Shown here: positions 7,853-9,803 of the stretch, piece by piece
How positions within the stretch are numbered: the stretch's first letter is position 1
Layout of the letters: every line of letters begins with the position of its first letter
NCBI GenBank assembly: GCA_003455945.1
Contig: DMPQ01000039.1
Span: forward strand, 1-9,803
Length of the DNA stretch: 9,803 nucleotides
Reading direction: 5' to 3'
Source of the DNA: Planctomycetaceae bacterium
GTDB taxonomy: Bacteria > Planctomycetota > Planctomycetia > Pirellulales > Pirellulaceae
The notes under the pieces: generated by a model
Told to the model about the DNA's origin: nothing
The model's input: the letters and a program-made list of their open reading frames with translations, nothing else
The model's database searches: none
Position numbers and translations under genes: made by a program

Positions 7853-9226
7853 TCAGAACAGTTCGTGGATCTCGCGATGTCCCGGGTCGACGATGCCGAA
7901 CGGTCGGCCGGCGGGGCCGGGGAGTCGGGTTTCGAGATCGAAGCCCATGCTGTGGAAGATCGTCGCGACCAGATCGGCCGGTTCGACCGGGCGATCGTCG
8001 GGAACGGCGCCGATCGGATCGCTTGCACCGACGACACGCCCTCCCTGAACGCCTCCGCCGGCAAAGACGCTGGTGTAGCACTGCGGCCAGTGGTCACGTC
8101 CGCCGGCCGGATTGACGCGCGGCGTCCGGCCGAACTCGGCGAAATTGCAGACCAGCGTCCGATCGAGCATCCCTCGTTCGAACAGATCGCCGATGAGCGC
8201 GGCGTAGGCCTGGTCGTACATCGGAGCGACGATGTTCTTCATCCCTTCGATCGACGTGAAGGGCTTCGAACCGTGGATGTCCCAGGTGATCTCGTCGAAG
8301 ACGGTCAGAAAGGTGTTGATGGTGACGAACCGCACTCCGGCCTCGATCAGTCGCCGCGCGAGCAGGCAGCATTGGCCGAAGCGGTTCATGCCGAATCGTT
8401 CGCGAGTCTCGGGGGACTCCTGATTCAGATCGAACGCATCGCGCGCCTGGGTGCTGGTGATCAGGCGATAGGCCGCCTGGAAGTTATCGTCCAGCAGCGC
8501 GGCGTTCTCGGTCGCTTCGAACCGATCGATCGTTCCATCGACGACATCACGCATGCGACGACGCCGATCGATACGAGCGGCGCCGATCTGCGGGGGCGGC
8601 AGGAGGTCGGGGACCTTGAAGTCGGGCTGCGACGGGTCGGCAGCCAACTCGAACGGATCGTGCGCCTTGCCGAGGAATCCGCCCGCCTGACCGTTCGGCA
8701 GGTTTCCTCCACCTCGCCCCATCCGCTCGGGAAGGACGACGTGCGGCGGCAGGTCGGTCCGGCGTCCGCGCAGATACGACACGACCGCTCCGGCGTGCGG
8801 CGAGTTGATGCCGCCGGTAAAGAGACGACCGGTCTGCATCATCTGCCAGCCGGCGTCGTGAACCGCCGCTCCGGTGTGATGACAGGAACGGACGAGCGAG
8901 AACTTGTCGGCGATCTCGGCATGGCGCGGCAGGATCTCGGAGACCTGAAAGGCATCCGAGCGGGTCGAGATCGGTCGGAAGGGACCGCGGATCTCGACCG
9001 GCGCATCGGGCTTCATGTCGAACGTGTCGAGCTGACTCGGTCCGCCATGCTGCCAGATCAGGATGACCGAGCGATTCGACTTGCGAGCCGCCTCGCCCCC
9101 CGCCTCCTGAGCCCGCAGCAGATCGGCAAGCGTCAGGCCGCCGAGACCGAGCGCCCCGATACGGATGAAGCGACGACGACTCAGGCCGTCGCACATGCGG
9201 TGACCGCGACCTTCGATGCTCAGCAT
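7853..9226 (-). CDS. Tat-exported DUF1501 protein
   Basis: From the ATG at 9226 the protein has 457 residues. It begins MLSIEGRGHRMCDGLSRRRF, matching the usual DUF1501 opening. SRRRFIRIG at 16-24, followed by the hydrophobic GALGLGGLTLADLL, is a twin-arginine signal. Family landmarks in order are WQHGGPSQLDTFDMKP (58-73), CHHTGAAVHDAGWQMMQTGR (115-134), RFGMNRFGQCCLLARRLIEA (277-296), WDIHG (315-319), AEFGRTPRVN (363-372) and GRDHWP (376-381). DUF1501 is considered related to the alkaline phosphatase/sulfatase fold, so Asp and His in the last motifs may bind metal. This is inference and no substrate is known. The protein is complete and of usual length. Upstream in-frame ATGs at 9373 and 9316 were rejected, because the sequence before MLSIEG is Arg/Pro-rich and would bury the Tat signal. 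A GGAG at 9235-9238 is 8 bases before the chosen start. In planctomycetes DUF1501 genes typically neighbour DUF1549/DUF1553 genes, as here. Confidence 0.93.
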   Translation of the reverse strand: MLSIEGRGHRMCDGLSRRRFIRIGALGLGGLTLADLLRAQEAGGEAARKSNRSVILIWQHGGPSQLDTFDMKPDAPVEIRGPFRPISTRSDAFQVSEILPRHAEIADKFSLVRSCHHTGAAVHDAGWQMMQTGRLFTGGINSPHAGAVVSYLRGRRTDLPPHVVLPERMGRGGGNLPNGQAGGFLGKAHDPFELAADPSQPDFKVPDLLPPPQIGAARIDRRRRMRDVVDGTIDRFEATENAALLDDNFQAAYRLITSTQARDAFDLNQESPETRERFGMNRFGQCCLLARRLIEAGVRFVTINTFLTVFDEITWDIHGSKPFTSIEGMKNIVAPMYDQAYAALIGDLFERGMLDRTLVCNFAEFGRTPRVNPAGGRDHWPQCYTSVFAGGGVQGGRVVGASDPIGAVPDDRPVEPADLVATIFHSMGFDLETRLPGPAGRPFGIVDPGHREIHELF

Positions 9227-9234
9227 CCGAGCGA

Positions 9235-9238
9235 CTCC
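9235..9238 (-). promoter_or_regulatory. Ribosome binding site of the DUF1501 gene
   Basis: GGAG on the minus strand lies 8 bases upstream of the ATG at 9226. It supports this start over the two longer in-frame starts at 9316 and 9373. Confidence 0.55.
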
Positions 9239-9314
9239 GGCGGGAACGGGGAGGGACCGCCAGGGGACCGGAGAGGCCCCGGAACGGCGGCAGAGAGGCG
9301 GGAAGGACACCGAC

Positions 9315-9344
9315 ATGATACGCCGAACCGGTTTTCGGCGACAA
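9315..9344 (-). promoter_or_regulatory. Candidate sigma-70-type promoter with inverted repeat in the spacer
   Basis: On the minus strand TTGTCG (9344-9339, 4 of 6 to consensus) and TATCAT (9320-9315, 5 of 6) are separated by 18 bp. This would give a leader of roughly 80 bases before the DUF1501 start. The spacer is almost entirely an inverted repeat, with arms CGCCGAA and TTCGGCG around a 6-base centre at 9321-9340; its left end overlaps the -35 box by two bases. It may be an operator. The alternative is a simple hairpin after mutY. The match is by eye in a GC-rich background. Confidence 0.35.
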
Positions 9345-9355
9345 CTCCGGCCGCC

Positions 9356-9380
9356 CGAGGCGGTCCACTTCACCGCCTCG
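9356..9380 (-). terminator. Nine-bp hairpin downstream of mutY
   Basis: Arms CGAGGCGGT (9356-9364) and ACCGCCTCG (9372-9380) pair perfectly around the 7-base loop CCACTTC. On the minus strand it begins 95 bases after the mutY stop and ends just upstream of the candidate DUF1501 promoter. The place suits termination of mutY transcription. There is no T-tract, so termination ability is uncertain. Confidence 0.4.
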
Positions 9381-9475
9381 AATCGAGACGGATGAACGGT
9401 TGATACGAGCGGGGGGAGGGGCGCGGGCGACGGGAGCCCTTGCTCCGGCTACCGGACCTTCGCCGGTTCGTCCTT

Positions 9476-9803
9476 TCAAGGACCTTCGGTCTTCAGACGC
9501 TCCGCGATCAACCGACCGGTGACCGACAGGGGGCGATCGTCGAGATCGGACGACTCGACCCACTCCCACACGACTCCCCGACCGGCATCGTCATCGCGAC
9601 CCTTCAGACGCCCTGCAACCCGCACCGCTTGCCAACATCCGAGACGGATCCGGTAGCGAGTCACCGCATGGCGATGTCGCCACCCCGTGTCGACCAGCTC
9701 GGTCGCGAGGCCGGTATCGCGCTGCAGCGCCTCGGTCAGAGCAGCCGCGTGTTCGTCGGGCGAGTCGAACAACAGCGGTTCGGGACGGAAGGGACCGCGA
9801 CGA
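9476..9803 (-). CDS. mutY: C-terminal part of probable adenine DNA glycosylase MutY (5' end outside window)
   Basis: The frame is open to the right edge and stops with TGA at 9478-9476, giving 108 visible residues. There is no ATG in this frame in the window; an in-frame TTG at 9772 is only an internal Leu codon. The pattern WRHRHAVTRYRIRLGCWQAV followed by WEWVESSDLDDRPLSVTGRL and a final basic helix resembles the C-terminal NUDIX-like domain of MutY. That domain recognises 8-oxoguanine opposite the mispaired adenine. In E. coli MutY the matching stretches are FRHTFSHFHLDI and the segment ending in RLLQQLRTG. The catalytic glycosylase domain and iron-sulphur cluster would lie outside the window. 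A stand-alone NUDIX-like protein cannot be excluded from this fragment. The gene points the same way as the DUF1501 gene, 249 bp away. Confidence 0.65.
   Translation of the reverse strand, partial: RRGPFRPEPLLFDSPDEHAAALTEALQRDTGLATELVDTGWRHRHAVTRYRIRLGCWQAVRVAGRLKGRDDDAGRGVVWEWVESSDLDDRPLSVTGRLIAERLKTEGP

Noticed and set aside
7699..8097. N-terminal extension of the DUF1549/DUF1553 protein up to 8097
   Set aside because: It overlaps the DUF1501 gene by about 245 bp, is Arg/Ser-rich without any domain, and would bury the signal peptide that begins near 7698.
9227..9373. Longer DUF1501 starting at 9373 or 9316
   Set aside because: The added residues are Arg/Pro-rich and precede the typical MLSIEG opening and Tat signal. 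A GGAG supports 9226, and the candidate promoter lies inside the extension.
2816..9403. Very long plus-strand open frames opposite the minus-strand genes (for example 2816-4648, 4645-6213, 6262-8115, 7553-9403)
   Set aside because: Their translations are Arg/Asp-rich with no domain, and they lie antisense to genes with clear families. High G+C with strong codon bias leaves few stops on the opposite strand.

Overview
The window looks like a high-GC (roughly two-thirds G+C by eye) chromosomal segment of a planctomycete (Planctomycetota). The main evidence is three adjacent genes from families strongly expanded in that phylum. They are a Tat-exported DUF1501 protein, a large Ig-like/DUF1549/DUF1553 (planctomycete cytochrome-type) protein, and a planctomycete cytochrome-C1-type protein fused to a WD40 propeller and PPC-like domains. 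No mobile element, tRNA, rRNA or CRISPR array was seen.

Layout from left to right. The 3' part of a plus-strand gene for a DUF4129 membrane protein runs from base 1 to 861. Its visible N-terminal part is a Gly/Ser/Gln linker encoded by eleven 15-bp tandem repeats. Bases 862-1261 form a gene-free interval between converging genes. It carries several hairpins and two perfect 29-bp direct repeats, each containing an 8-bp-arm palindrome. Everything to the right of this is on the minus strand. In transcription order it reads: the 3' end of a probable mutY (to 9476), DUF1501 (9226-7853), Ig-like/DUF1549/DUF1553 (7698-5152), cytochrome/WD40/PPC (5092-2177), and a Nif3-family protein (2092-1262). Intergenic gaps are 249, 154, 59 and 84 bp, compatible with one operon or with internal promoters. 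The best promoter candidate lies upstream of DUF1501, and hairpins sit at 2145-2165, 7763-7799 and 9356-9380.

How the genes may work together. DUF1501, DUF1549/DUF1553 and PSCyt1 proteins commonly occur as neighbours in planctomycetes, with no established biochemical function. All three here carry export signals. Two have CXXCH haem-binding motifs, and one of these also has an unusual CX4CH motif. An exported redox or polymer-processing module is a reasonable inference and no more. The Nif3-family and MutY genes are housekeeping-type neighbours. The DUF4129 gene probably belongs to a different unit lying to the left.

The most notable non-gene signals are the SGGSQ repeat tract, the paired palindromic repeats between the convergent genes, an inverted repeat filling a predicted promoter spacer, and strong over-representation of CGATCG across the window.
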